From positions 868,001 through 932,000 of the forward strand of contig JAXLRM010000004.1 of NCBI GenBank assembly GCA_046331095.1: a DNA stretch of 64,000 bases, given 5' to 3'. The position numbers and the translations under genes are program-made. The notes beneath the pieces are model-generated. The model was given only the letters and a program-made list of their open reading frames with translations. It searched no databases and was not told the DNA's origin. Below, piece after piece: positions 29,584 through 38,818 of the stretch; position 1 is the stretch's first letter; each line of letters starts with the position of its first letter. Source of the stretch: JAIBAC01 sp046331095. Its GTDB lineage: Bacteria; Actinomycetota; Acidimicrobiia; UBA2766.

Positions 29584-30717
29584 ATGGCAAGTCGCTTCGT
29601 TGACGTCCACATCATCCAGACAGTCCCGCCATCGAACCTCAACCGTGACGATGCGGGTTCGCCGAAGCAGGCGGTCTACGGAGGGGTCCGTCGTGCCCGG
29701 GTGTCCTCGCAGGCCTGGAAGCGCGCCACCCGAAAGTTGTTCGCGGAGAAGACGCCCCCACTCGCCCAGGCGACACGTACCCAACGGATTGCGAAGCTGT
29801 TAACTGACCGGCTCACAGCGCGGACCGAGCTTGATGAGGACCGGGCACACGACATCTCTTCGGCTTTGCTCGAGCAGTTGGGTATCAAGAAGAAGGAGAA
29901 GCAAGAGAGCGACACGGCTTACCTGCTCTTCTTCGGCAGGGCCCAGATCGAGTCGTTGGTCGAGTTGGTTATCCCGCTGCTACCGGAGATCGCGGACCTC
30001 GAGCCCGACGCCCTGGTCGACGCTCTCAGTGGAGTGTCTGTCGAGGATGCGCTGACGAGTGGACATCCTATCGACGTGGCTCTCTTCGGCCGTATGGTTG
30101 CAGATCTGCCGCATCTCAATGTCGATGCAGCCGTACAGGTGGCCCATGCGATTTCCACCCATCCGGTGGAAACCGAGTTCGACTACTACACCGCGGTCGA
30201 TGACGAGAAGTCACGTGCAGCTGGTGATGACGCCGGCGCAGGCATGATCGGCACCGTCGAGTTCAACTCGGCAACTCTCTACAGGTACGCCAGTGTGGCC
30301 GTGGAGCTACTCAAGGAGAACCTGGACGGTGAAGTGACAGTGACCGTTAAGGGCGTCCGCGACTTCGTGGACGGCTTCGTCCGGTCTATTCCCAGCGGGC
30401 ACCAGAACGCGTTCGCTCATCGCACCTTGCCCGACGCCGTTGTGGTCGTCACGCGGGAAGACCAACCCGTCAACCTGGTATCCGCCTTCGAGGAACCCGT
30501 TCCGCCACGTCAGATCACGACGCAGTCCATCGTTCGCCTGGCAGGCGAGCTCGAATCGGTCGCAGAGCGCTGGGGCCTCGAACCCAACGCGGTGCTGGCG
30601 AACTACAGGGACCTCAACGGCAGCTCGGAAGCGGTAGCTGCCCTCGGGGATTCTGTTCGATTCGATCAGCTCCTCGATTCCCTCGAGGCGCTCATCTCTG
30701 AAGCGATCACCCAATGA
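29584..30717 (+). CDS. casC: CasC/Cse4 (Cas7e), Cascade backbone subunit
   Basis: 377 residues. Six copies form the crRNA-binding backbone of Cascade. Starts MASRFVDVHIIQTVPPSNLN, then AVYGGVRRARVSSQAWKRAT, the characteristic Cas7e opening where an RRM-like fold grips crRNA. SGHQNAFAHRTLPDAVVV and LVSAFEEPV in the C-terminal half are also typical. Separated from casB by 36 bases with a GGAAG ribosome site; the stop overlaps casD (ATGA). Confidence 0.95.
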   Translation: MASRFVDVHIIQTVPPSNLNRDDAGSPKQAVYGGVRRARVSSQAWKRATRKLFAEKTPPLAQATRTQRIAKLLTDRLTARTELDEDRAHDISSALLEQLGIKKKEKQESDTAYLLFFGRAQIESLVELVIPLLPEIADLEPDALVDALSGVSVEDALTSGHPIDVALFGRMVADLPHLNVDAAVQVAHAISTHPVETEFDYYTAVDDEKSRAAGDDAGAGMIGTVEFNSATLYRYASVAVELLKENLDGEVTVTVKGVRDFVDGFVRSIPSGHQNAFAHRTLPDAVVVVTREDQPVNLVSAFEEPVPPRQITTQSIVRLAGELESVAERWGLEPNAVLANYRDLNGSSEAVAALGDSVRFDQLLDSLEALISEAITQ

Positions 30718-31544
30718 GCACCAGGCAGTGCCTCGTACTGCGCTTGGCAGGCCCACTGCAATCCTGGGGTAGTCACAGTCAGTTCAACCGACGCGAGACG
30801 GACGGTGAGCCCACAAAATCGGGGGTCGTCGGCCTGCTGGCCGCGGCGAGTGGCCGGCGGCGGTCAGACCCGATCAGTGATCTGGTAACGCTTGAACTAG
30901 GAGTGCGCATTGATCAGGGTGGGTCACTCCTGCGCGATTACCACACTGTCAGTGACTACCGCAGGGTTGCGCTGTTGTCCGCAAAGGTGAACAAGAAGGG
31001 GCAGCAGGTTCACACGTCGCCATCCAAGTTCACGGCAGTCACCCAGCGCTATTACCTCCAGGATGCCGTGTTCGTGGCGGCAGTCGGCGGCGACCCTGAA
31101 CTCCTCACCGGACTGGCAGATGCGGTGCGCCATCCGGAGTTTCCGCTGGCACTGGGTCGACGAAGCTGCGTCCCCACAATGCCGATCCTGCTGGAGCCGC
31201 CCTCCGAGCGCCGGGATCGACTCTGGAACGGCAGCCCTGAGGACGTCCTAGGAGATGTGCCTTGGCAAGCGTCACCTACGCACAGGAATCATCTCATACG
31301 GTCTGGACGCTTGAGCAGCGTCGTACGGCTGGCCTCGACAATCGAGGTCCCCGAGCTCCGCACCGGAGGATCGATCCCCGAAGGCGGCGTAGACACGCGT
31401 TCTGATGTGCCCGTGACTTTCGAGCATGCTCGCCGGGCCTTCACGACTCGCCTCGTCCGGCATTGTTGGCATGACCTGCCGACAGGCCACGAATCAGAGG
31501 AAGCAGCGGGGATACACGACCCGTTCGCCCTCCTGGGGTGGTGA
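30714..31544 (+). CDS. casD: CasD (Cas5e), Cascade 5'-handle subunit
   Basis: 276 residues. Cas5e holds the 5' handle of the crRNA at the base of Cascade. N-terminal motif CLVLRLAGPLQSWGSHSQFNRRETDGEPTK appears in the usual form (LRLAGPLQSWG, then RRETDGEPTKSGVVGLLAAA), and RDYHTVSDYRR and FPLALGRRSCVPTMPIL are also seen. The ATG overlaps the casC stop. The C-terminal half (RLSSVVRLASTIEVPELR) is longer than in E. coli but within the actinobacterial range. Confidence 0.94.
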   Translation: MSTRQCLVLRLAGPLQSWGSHSQFNRRETDGEPTKSGVVGLLAAASGRRRSDPISDLVTLELGVRIDQGGSLLRDYHTVSDYRRVALLSAKVNKKGQQVHTSPSKFTAVTQRYYLQDAVFVAAVGGDPELLTGLADAVRHPEFPLALGRRSCVPTMPILLEPPSERRDRLWNGSPEDVLGDVPWQASPTHRNHLIRSGRLSSVVRLASTIEVPELRTGGSIPEGGVDTRSDVPVTFEHARRAFTTRLVRHCWHDLPTGHESEEAAGIHDPFALLGW

Positions 31545-31548
31545 GTCC

Positions 31549-32298
31549 ATGGCCCACCTCTCCCGGATCCGTCTCAACCCTCGTCGAAATCAGGCGAGAC
31601 GCTTCTTCCGCGACCCACATGCGCTGCATGCGGCCGTGCTGGCAGGTCTGGTACGCCAGCCCGTGCGTGAAAGGACGCTGTGGCGCCTGGACACAGACGA
31701 CCCTCTGCGCCCAGCACTACTGGTGCTGACCGAATCCGTGCCGTCATGGGAGCACCTTGTGGAACAGGCCGGCTGGCCCTCCTCCGACGATCCCTACGAC
31801 CCGCAAGTGCAGGTGAGATCCTACGAACCGCTCCTCGAGCGACTCGACGCGGGTCAGGAGTATGCCTTCCGCCTCACGGCTAATCCGGTCTCCTCCACGC
31901 GCAACCCCGACAGGCTCACGCCGTCTCAGCGCAAGAAGCTGTCGGCTGACCCACGCCGCTCACGAACTGTGGCGCACCGTACCACGAGCCACCAGCTCGA
32001 CTGGCTGCTGGCCCGCCAGGAGGCGCTTGGCATCGAGATCCCAGCCGCTAGGGCTTCCGCCACCATGGGCGAGTCGGTCCCGGACGTCCGCATCATCGAC
32101 CGCGCGCGTAGAACATTCCGCCGCAACGGGTCGAAGGCCCTGGTCACGATCCAGACGGCGACCTACGAAGGACGGTTGTGCGTGATCGATCCCGATCTCC
32201 TCAGGTCCGCTCTCACCGAGGGCGTCGGACGGGCCAAGGCCTACGGCTGCGGCCTCCTCACGCTCGCGCCGTGTCCGACGGCGCACGGCGCTCTTTGA
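31549..32298 (+). CDS. casE: CasE/Cse3 (Cas6e), crRNA-processing endoribonuclease
   Basis: 249 residues, ATG 31549 four bases after the casD stop. Cleaves the repeat hairpin and stays bound to its 3' side. MAHLSRIRLNPRRNQARRFF leads into DPHALHAAVLAGL, where His27 corresponds to the catalytic histidine region. The C-terminal glycine-rich loop GVGRAKAYGCGLLTLAP is the Cas6 signature. The basic segment TPSQRKKLSADPRRSRTVAH likely contacts RNA. The repeat in this locus has a six-base-pair GC hairpin, a fitting substrate. Confidence 0.95.
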   Translation: MAHLSRIRLNPRRNQARRFFRDPHALHAAVLAGLVRQPVRERTLWRLDTDDPLRPALLVLTESVPSWEHLVEQAGWPSSDDPYDPQVQVRSYEPLLERLDAGQEYAFRLTANPVSSTRNPDRLTPSQRKKLSADPRRSRTVAHRTTSHQLDWLLARQEALGIEIPAARASATMGESVPDVRIIDRARRTFRRNGSKALVTIQTATYEGRLCVIDPDLLRSALTEGVGRAKAYGCGLLTLAPCPTAHGAL

Positions 32299-32299
32299 T

Positions 32300-33292
32300 A
32301 TGTGGTGGCGAGCGGAGGCTCAAGACCTCCATCGCATCACCGACCGCGTGTCGACCCTCTATGTGGAACGGACCCACGTGGACCGTGACGAGAACTCCGT
32401 CACGCTCATCAACAAGGAGCGGACCGTTCGTGTCCCGGCCGCCTGGGTGGCTGTTCTTCTCCTCGGCCCCGGCACACGCATAACGCACGGTGCCGTCAAT
32501 CTGCTCGGAGATTCGGGCACGTGCATTTGCTGGGTCGGCGAGCATGGGGTGCGCCTGTACGCCAGCGGACGCGGCCCCAGCCGCGGCTCGAGGCTGCTCG
32601 TCCGCCAGGCCCGTTTGGTGAGCAACACCTCGAGTCGGCTGGGCGTCGCTAGGGCCATGTATGCAATGCGGTTTCCCGGCGAGGATGTGAGTTCCCTCAC
32701 GATGCAACAGTTGCGCGGTCGCGAGGGCACGCGTATCCGCCGCACATATCGTCACCATTCGGAACGAACAGGCGTCCCTTGGCAGAAGCGGGAGTACCGC
32801 GCCGGCGATCCGTTCGCGGCCGGGGACGACGTGAACCGACTGCTGTCAGCGGGGAACGCCTGCCTGTACGGTCTCGCCCATGCCGCAATCGTCGGTGTCG
32901 GTGCGTCGCCGGGGCTCGGCTTCGTCCACACGGGTTCGGCCCTTTCGTTCGCTATGGACGTAGCGGACCTCTACAAGGCCGAGTACACGATCCCGCTTGC
33001 GTTCGATCTGGCCGCAGCGAAGAGGACCGACGAGCGAGACATGCGATTGGCGCTTCGAGATCAGCTCGTTGACGGCCGACTCCTTCACCGGATGATCCGC
33101 GACATACTGGCCCTCTTAGGAGGTGAGGATCTTCCCGAGGGCGACTCGACGGCGCTCTGGGACGACGAAACTGGTGAAGTTGAAGCAGGCGTGAACTGGG
33201 GCGACTGGGACGACGAGCTCTCGACTCACCCTGCACATCGAGTTGTGAGCGGACCCGTGATGGAGGATCCCGCAGGTGAGGTCTCTACGTGA
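32300..33292 (+). CDS. cas1: Cas1, type I-E integrase
   Basis: 330 residues, starting one base after the casE stop. Cas1 is the catalytic subunit of the Cas1-Cas2 integrase. ITDRVSTLYVERTHVDRDEN begins the N-terminal beta domain. The helical catalytic domain shows NRLLSAGNACLYGLAHAAIV, then GVGASPGLGFVHTGSALSFA (with the conserved His) and MDVADLYKAEYTIPLAF (Asp), forming the metal site with an upstream Glu/Asn. Overlaps cas2 by four bases. Intact, so acquisition machinery is present. Confidence 0.96.
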   Translation: MWWRAEAQDLHRITDRVSTLYVERTHVDRDENSVTLINKERTVRVPAAWVAVLLLGPGTRITHGAVNLLGDSGTCICWVGEHGVRLYASGRGPSRGSRLLVRQARLVSNTSSRLGVARAMYAMRFPGEDVSSLTMQQLRGREGTRIRRTYRHHSERTGVPWQKREYRAGDPFAAGDDVNRLLSAGNACLYGLAHAAIVGVGASPGLGFVHTGSALSFAMDVADLYKAEYTIPLAFDLAAAKRTDERDMRLALRDQLVDGRLLHRMIRDILALLGGEDLPEGDSTALWDDETGEVEAGVNWGDWDDELSTHPAHRVVSGPVMEDPAGEVST

Positions 33293-33567
33293 CCGTCGTT
33301 GTCTTGGTGGCCGCCCCTGAAGGGCTGCGAGGCCACCTGACGCGGTGGATGGTGGAGGTGGCTGCGGGCGTGTTCGTCGGCCAACCGAATCGCCGTATCC
33401 GCAACGGCCTTTGGGACGTTCTCTCGGATCGAATCGGTGATGGTCAAGCCGTCATGATTGAGCCCGCCCGGAACGAGCAACGCTGGACTGTGAGAACGGC
33501 CGGCAAGGACAGGTGGTACCCCGTGGACTACGACGGACTGATCCTGTCCGCCCGGCTCCGCCGATAG
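33289..33567 (+). CDS. cas2: Cas2 (Cas2e / CasF type)
   Basis: 92 residues from GTG 33289, overlapping the cas1 stop. Matches the type I-E Cas2 subfamily: MTVVVLVAAPEGLRGHLTRW, GVFVGQPNRRIRNGLWDVL and a C-terminal WYPVDYDGLILSARLRR. Dimerises between Cas1 dimers to fix prespacer length. Unlike some I-E Cas2 proteins it carries no fused DnaQ domain; a separate DnaQ-like nuclease is at the other end of the operon. The first CRISPR repeat begins only 18 bases after the stop. Confidence 0.95.
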   Translation: MTVVVLVAAPEGLRGHLTRWMVEVAAGVFVGQPNRRIRNGLWDVLSDRIGDGQAVMIEPARNEQRWTVRTAGKDRWYPVDYDGLILSARLRR

Positions 33568-33585
33568 ACTCCCAGGTCAGGAAGT

Positions 33586-34322
33586 GTCGTCCCCGCCCAC
33601 GCGGGGGTGTTCCCTGGTTGAGCGATGTGCGTCAGGTCGGACCCCATCAAAGGCCGCAAGTCGTCCCGCCACGCGGGTGTTCCCCGGATGGTGGTCGTCC
33701 CCGCCCACGCGGGGTGTTCCCACGGCCGGTCGACGCGGGGTGTTCCGATCGTCGTATCCTCCCACGCGGTGCCGGACGAGTACGTGTCGTCCCCGCCCGC
33801 GGGGGCCGCGATCGGGTGTTCCGCATTCTCGACCGGTGCTGCGGGTGTGAAGTCGGAGTACGGCTCTCGAAGTCCCGCCCACGAGCCGCCAGGTCGTCCC
33901 CGCCCCGCGGGGTGTTCCGGCACGGCCAGATGGAGTTCGCCGCCACGGGGTGTTCGGAGCTCTACGACCGTCCACGCGGGGGTGCAACGGTCGTCCCCGC
34001 CCACGCGGGGTGTTCCGGCCGCCGGACCACGGGTGTTCGATTGTACGTTCTCGAAGTGGGAGTCGTCCCCGCCCTTGAGCAAGTAGGTCGGAGGCCCCGA
34101 CGCGGGGTGTTCATCCGAGGTCGTCCCCGCCCGGGGTGTCCCCGATCGGGGGTCGTCCGCTGAGCGCGAGATCGGCGACCCCCGCCGACGGTCGTCCCCG
34201 CCCCGCGGGGTGTTCGGTTCGGTGGTGTGGGAGAGGTCGTCCCGCCCGCTCCGACCCAGCGTGTGGGTCGTCCGCCCGCGGGGTGTTCCGTCTCTATCGC
34301 TGGAGCGCCACTCGTCGGGCAT
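33586..34322 (+). CRISPR. Degenerate leader-proximal part of the CRISPR array
   Basis: The first unit (33586-33613) is a perfect 28-base repeat, but the following 700 bases hold about 15 broken copies. Examples begin at 33660, 33693, 33785, 33893, 33990, 34062, 34120, 34190 and 34236. Many lack one to several of the G or C bases of the hairpin, and the intervals between them vary from under 10 to over 40 bases instead of 33. Spacing becomes exactly regular from 34323. This is the side next to cas2, where spacers are newest and most strain-variable. Confidence 0.85.
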
Positions 34323-36904
34323 GTCGTCCCCGCCCACGCGGGGGTGTTCCGGTCCTGCGGCGGTACCGGTTCAACGTCATCTTGTCGTCCCCGCCCACGC
34401 GGGGGTGTTCCGATTCGGGCCGATCGGGGAGAACCTTCCGAGGCGTCGTCCCCGCCCACGCGGGGGTGTTCCGGCATGCCAATGCTTAGGAGGCTTGCTA
34501 GAGCCGTCGTCCCCGCCCACGCGGGGGTGTTCCACACGAACCGGGACGGCACCGGCACCATCGCCAGTCGTCCCCGCCCACGCGGGGGTGTTCCCGCCAG
34601 GCGACGGGACAGCCGATCAAGCCAATCGTCGTCCCCGCCCACGCGGGGGTGTTCCCTGCAAGCCGTCGGCGGTGACAGCGACGTCCCGGTCGTCCCCGCC
34701 CACGCGGGGGTGTTCCGAAGTCGTCACCAGCGGCGAGCCGGGCGTCCTCGTCGTCCCCGCCCACGCGGGGGTGTTCCCTCGACCATCCATGCGTACCAGT
34801 TCGGCGTGTAGTCGTCCCCGCCCACGCGGGGGTGTTCCCAGATGCTCGCCCTGTCGTATCCAGCGGTGGTGGTCGTCCCCGCCCACGCGGGGGTGTTCCC
34901 GGCCAGCTCGCACTGGGCGGCAATGCGGGCACGTCGTCCCCGCCCACGCGGGGGTGTTCCGGACGAGTGCTTGGCGGCGTGTCACTCGGAACCGTCGTCC
35001 CCGCCCACGCGGGGGTGTTCCGATCGACGTCCTCGTCGGGGCATGGGCGCCGACGTCGTCCCCGCCCACGCGGGGGTGTTCCGGCGGGCTCGACGGTGCC
35101 GATGGTGGCGATGCGGTCGTCCCCGCCCACGCGGGGGTGTTCCGTTCGCCGTCTACCGCGCGCCATCCGCCTTTGCGTCGTCCCCGCCCACGCGGGGGTG
35201 TTCCCGTCACGGTCGAGGGCAGCGTCACTTCGGAGTCGTCGTCCCCGCCCACGCGGGGGTGTTCCCGCTGTCTGCCACGTCGCGCCGAACCCGATCTCGT
35301 CGTCCCCGCCCACGCGGGGGTGTTCCGCCCCGAGAATGTCATCCCGAGTCAGAAGCCCAGTCGTCCCCGCCCGCGGGGTGTTCCCTTCCCACTGCAACCG
35401 GCGACGAGCCAGCGGCGGTCGTCCCCGCCCACGCGGGGTGTTCCCCCTGCAAGCCTGGACCGAGGCGCTCAACCTCGGTCGTCCCCGCCCGCGGGGTGTT
35501 CCTACGACATCGCCGCTCCGGCGCTCCTGGGGACGGTCGTCCCCGCCCACGCAGGGTGTTCCGGAGCAGCGACAGTATCGCCGCAGGTGACAAGGGTCGT
35601 CCCCGCCCACGCGGGGGTGTTCCCGTACGCGTCGACCGCTGACGGCATGCTGCTGTGTCGTCCCCGCCCACGCGGGGGTGTTCCCTCTCCGGGATGGCTG
35701 AAATCGGCGGTGGGGACGTCGTCCCCGCCCACGCGGGGGTGTTCCCGGAGAGGTCTTGGCACGGCGACCCGAACGTGAGTCGTCCCCGCCCACGCGGGGG
35801 TGTTCCCCGCGACAGCAGCACCGCCTGCACAACACGCACGTCGTCCCCGCCCACGCGGGGGTGTTCCTCCCGTCACGCCTTTCTCTGCCTGCGTGCCCGC
35901 GTCGTCCCCGCCCACGCGGGGGTGTTCCTGCCTCGGCGCTGCTGATAGCCGCTGGGTAGGTGTCGTCCCCGCCCACGCGGGGGTGTTCCCCGTCACCAGC
36001 TCGGCTGGGACTCGATCGGCATGTCGTCCCCGCCCACGCGGGGGTGTTCCTGACGGTGAGGGAGATGCTCAGCCGCATCTCCTGTCGTCCCCGCCCACGC
36101 GGGGGTGTTCCGTTGATTTCGTTGATCAGGATGACGGCCCCGAGGTCGTCCCCGCCCACGCGGGGGTGTTCCCTTGGTGCATGTCGCGCAGACGTTCGAT
36201 GACGAGTCGTCCCCGCCCACGCGGGGGTGTTCCCATCATCGAGCAGCGAGAGGTCGACATCCCCGAGTCGTCCCCGCCCACGCGGGGGTGTTCCTCGGCA
36301 GTGGTGAGGCATGGGGCAGCCCGACAGGTCGTCCCCGCCCACGCGGGGGTGTTCCTCCGTAAGGAAACAAGGGCGACACCGAGCGATGGTCGTCCCCGCC
36401 CACGCGGGGGTGTTCCCAACGACAAGGGCGACATCACCGGAATCGTCGGGTCGTCCCCGCCCACGCGGGGGTGTTCCCCGATGTGACATTACGAATGTGG
36501 GCACTGCCAGGTCGTCCCCGCCCACGCGGGGGTGTTCCGAGTGCCAAGGCGCTCGATAGGTGTTACGAGGTGTCGTCCCCGCCCACGCGGGGGTGTTCCC
36601 TACGACACTTACGGCGTCGGGTTCGACGGGTTGTCGTCCCCGCCCACGCGGGGGTGTTCCGATTTTCGGGGTGCCCGACCGTAACGCGAAGGTGTCGTCC
36701 CCGCCCACGCGGGGGTGTTCCGACGCTGCCGGGACACCGATCGACCTGACCGGCGTCGTCCCCGCCCACGCGGGGGTGTTCCGGTCCGGGTCAACCTCGC
36801 CCAGTGCCTTGAGCAGTCGTCCCCGCCCACGCGGGGGTGTTCCGCAGTAGCCCACTATGCGGACTGGCCAGTTAACGTCGTCCCCGCCCACGCGGGGGTG
36901 TTCC
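34323..36904 (+). CRISPR. Type I-E CRISPR array, 43 regularly placed repeats
   Basis: 28-base repeats, starting GTCGTCCCC and ending GTGTTCC, alternate with 33-base spacers (period 61). There are 17 units from 34323 to 35299, four with shortened repeats (35360, 35418, 35478, 35536) and 22 from 35596 to 36877. The hairpin is CCCCGC/GCGGGG with a CCAC loop, and the trailing GTGTTCC corresponds to the 5' crRNA handle. Orientation follows GTNGTCCCC...GGGGATGGACCG-type repeats, so transcription is left to right from the cas2 side. The last repeat is perfect. Spacer targets cannot be judged without a search. Confidence 0.97.
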
Positions 36905-36907
36905 GTA

Positions 36908-37018
36908 TCACCCCAAGTCCCGGCCATACCACTGCGACGCGTGCTCGTGCTGGTGCTCCAGCACCAACGGTACCGCCCGCTCACGCAGCTCTCTCGGATA
37001 CTTCCCTCGTCTTGGCAT
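36908..37018 (-). mobile_element. IS3-family OrfA-like fragment at the array edge
   Basis: From ATG at 37018 the minus strand reads MPRRGKYPRELRERAVPLVL then EHQHEHASQWYGRDLG and a stop at 36908, three bases after the last CRISPR repeat. The KYPRELRERAVPLV start is characteristic of OrfA (helix-turn-helix) of IS3-type elements, which normally continues for about 60 more residues. The rest is missing. It marks a rearrangement at the distal end of the array. Confidence 0.65.
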
Positions 37019-37208
37019 AGCTCCATCCTGCACTCAAGGAACGGAGCCTCCATGGATCCCGGGGCGGATCACAACGCCACGAACGGGTCGCAACGCCCAC
37101 GAGCGGCAGGCCGCCCTACCCTCCCGCAACGACGCAGCGCAGGACCCGAGTCGACCCGTAGCGACGTTCGGGCCTGCAAGGCGGGCGGCGGCAGGCCAGA
37201 CTCCCCCC

Positions 37209-38357
37209 ATGGCGGCCACCGACGCGTCCCCGGCAGTCGTGGACCTCGACGGCCTCGACGCGCTCCTGCACGCCGTCGCGGCCGCGGGCTACACGGTGGT
37301 GGGCCCGACGCGGCGTGACGGGGTCGTCGCCTACGACGAGATCGACACCGTCGACGACCTCCCGATCGGGTGGACCGACGACCAGGACGCCGGCACCTAC
37401 GCGTTGGTGCGGCGCGGGGACTCCAAGGCGTTCGGCTACGCCGTCGGCCCGCACTCGTGGAAGCGTTACCTGTTCCCCGAACGCAGCCGCCTCTTCGCCG
37501 CCCACCGCGCCCCCGACGGCACGGTCACCGTCGACGCCGATCACGGGACGCCGCCGCGGTACGCGTTCGTGGGCGTGAGGGCTTGCGAGATCGCCGCGAT
37601 CGCGATCCAGGACAGGGTCTTCCTCGGCGGGGACCATCCCGACGCCGTCTACGCGCACAACCGCGACTCCAACGTCGTGGTCGCGGTGCAGTGCGGCGAC
37701 CCCGCCGGCACGTGCTTCTGCGCCTCGATGGGCAGCGGCCCCGCGGTCACCACCGGATACGACCTGCGCCTCACCGAGCTCGTCGACCCCGTCGCGGGAA
37801 CCCTCGAGATCGTCGTCGAGGCCGGCACCGCCACGGGGGCCGCGCTGCTCGAAGAGGTGCCGCAGCGTCGGGCGAGCGACGCGGACCTCGCAGCAGCGCA
37901 GGCGGTCGTCGAGGCGGCAGCAGGGTCGATGGGGCGCAGCCTCGACACGTCGGCGCTGCCCGGCCTGCTGAGCGCGAACCCCGACGCGCCCGAGTGGGAC
38001 GACGTCGCGAAGCGCTGCCTCACGTGCGCGAACTGCACGCTCGCGTGCCCGACGTGTTTCTGCAGCACCGTCGAGGACACCAGCGACCTCACCGGCGTGC
38101 ACGCGGAGCGGTGGCGGAGCTGGGACTCCTGTTTCACGCTCGGCCACAGCCACCTCCACGGCGGGCCGGTGCGCGCCGGCGCCGCGTCGCGCTACCGCCA
38201 GTGGATCACCCACAAGCTCGACACCTGGTACGACCAGTTCGGCGAGTCCGGCTGCGTCGGCTGCGGACGCTGCATCACCTGGTGTCCCGTCGGCATCGAC
38301 ATCACCGTCGAAGCCGGCCGCATCGCCGCGCACGCCGCTGCGGGGGAGGCGACGTGA
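37209..38357 (+). CDS. hyhB: Group 3b-like [NiFe] hydrogenase, beta subunit (iron-sulfur)
   Basis: 382 residues. The electron-transfer subunit linking the hydrogenase core to the flavin subunit. Two [4Fe-4S] motifs are visible in the C-terminal third: CLTCANCTLACPTCFC and SGCVGCGRCITWCPVGIDI. The N-terminal domain has FVGVRACEIAAIAIQD and QCGDPAGTCFCAS, as in sulfhydrogenase beta subunits. The ATG at 37209 has no ribosome site, and a -10-like CAGACT lies about six bases before it, so the operon may begin with a leaderless message. First of seven tightly overlapping genes. Confidence 0.88.
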   Translation: MAATDASPAVVDLDGLDALLHAVAAAGYTVVGPTRRDGVVAYDEIDTVDDLPIGWTDDQDAGTYALVRRGDSKAFGYAVGPHSWKRYLFPERSRLFAAHRAPDGTVTVDADHGTPPRYAFVGVRACEIAAIAIQDRVFLGGDHPDAVYAHNRDSNVVVAVQCGDPAGTCFCASMGSGPAVTTGYDLRLTELVDPVAGTLEIVVEAGTATGAALLEEVPQRRASDADLAAAQAVVEAAAGSMGRSLDTSALPGLLSANPDAPEWDDVAKRCLTCANCTLACPTCFCSTVEDTSDLTGVHAERWRSWDSCFTLGHSHLHGGPVRAGAASRYRQWITHKLDTWYDQFGESGCVGCGRCITWCPVGIDITVEAGRIAAHAAAGEAT

Positions 38358-38818
38358 GGGACCTCGCCACCGTGCTCGCGGAGTTGGACGCGTTCGAGGT
38401 ACTCGACCGCGAGCACCTCGAGGAGCTCGCGGGTTGCAGCCGGATCGTGCGCTACCGGGCGGGCGAGAGGGTCTTCGCCGAGGGCGACGCCGCGCGGAGC
38501 TGCCACGTCGTGCGCCGCGGCCGCATCGCGCTCGCGATTCACGGCGTCCAGCGGGGCAGCGACGTGATCGCCACCTACGGAGCGGGCCAGATCGTGGGCT
38601 GGTCGTGGCTCTTCCCACCGTACCGCTGGCAGTTCGACGCCCGCGCGACGCTCGACTCGAGCGCGATCGTGATGGATGCCGCTTGTGTGCGCTCCAAGTG
38701 CGACGCCGACCCCCGCTTCGGCTACGCCCTCGTCAAGCGCGTGGCCGCGCTTGCCCTCGACAGGCTGCAGGCGACGCGGCTGCAGCTCCTCGACCTGTAC
38801 GCGGGCGACGGCCGATGA
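38354..38818 (+). CDS. Cyclic nucleotide-binding-domain protein in the hydrogenase operon
   Basis: 154 residues, GTG overlapping the hyhB stop. A single Crp-like cNMP-binding fold: FEVLDREHLEELAGCSRIVR, YRAGERVFAEGDAARSCHVVRRGRIALAI (the beta-barrel with a G-D turn) and IVGWSWLFPPYRWQFDARAT. There is no helix-turn-helix after it, so it is a sensor module and not a DNA-binding regulator. Such proteins occur between beta and gamma subunits in several group 3b operons. Whether it binds a nucleotide is not shown; the usual phosphate-cassette Arg is replaced by a WSWLFPP segment. Confidence 0.8.
   Translation: MRDLATVLAELDAFEVLDREHLEELAGCSRIVRYRAGERVFAEGDAARSCHVVRRGRIALAIHGVQRGSDVIATYGAGQIVGWSWLFPPYRWQFDARATLDSSAIVMDAACVRSKCDADPRFGYALVKRVAALALDRLQATRLQLLDLYAGDGR

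Noticed and set aside
33568..33585. CRISPR leader between cas2 and the first repeat
   Set aside because: Only 18 bases with no A/T-rich or repeated leader feature; too short to call a leader.
34498..37053. A long open frame on the minus strand, and several on the plus strand, across the CRISPR array
   Set aside because: They are translations of the repeat-spacer array (period 61, not a multiple of three, so motifs cycle through all frames) and not proteins.
37100..37208. DosR-like box before the hydrogenase operon
   Set aside because: GTTCGGGCCTGCAAGGCGGG has poor symmetry and does not match the consensus half-sites well.
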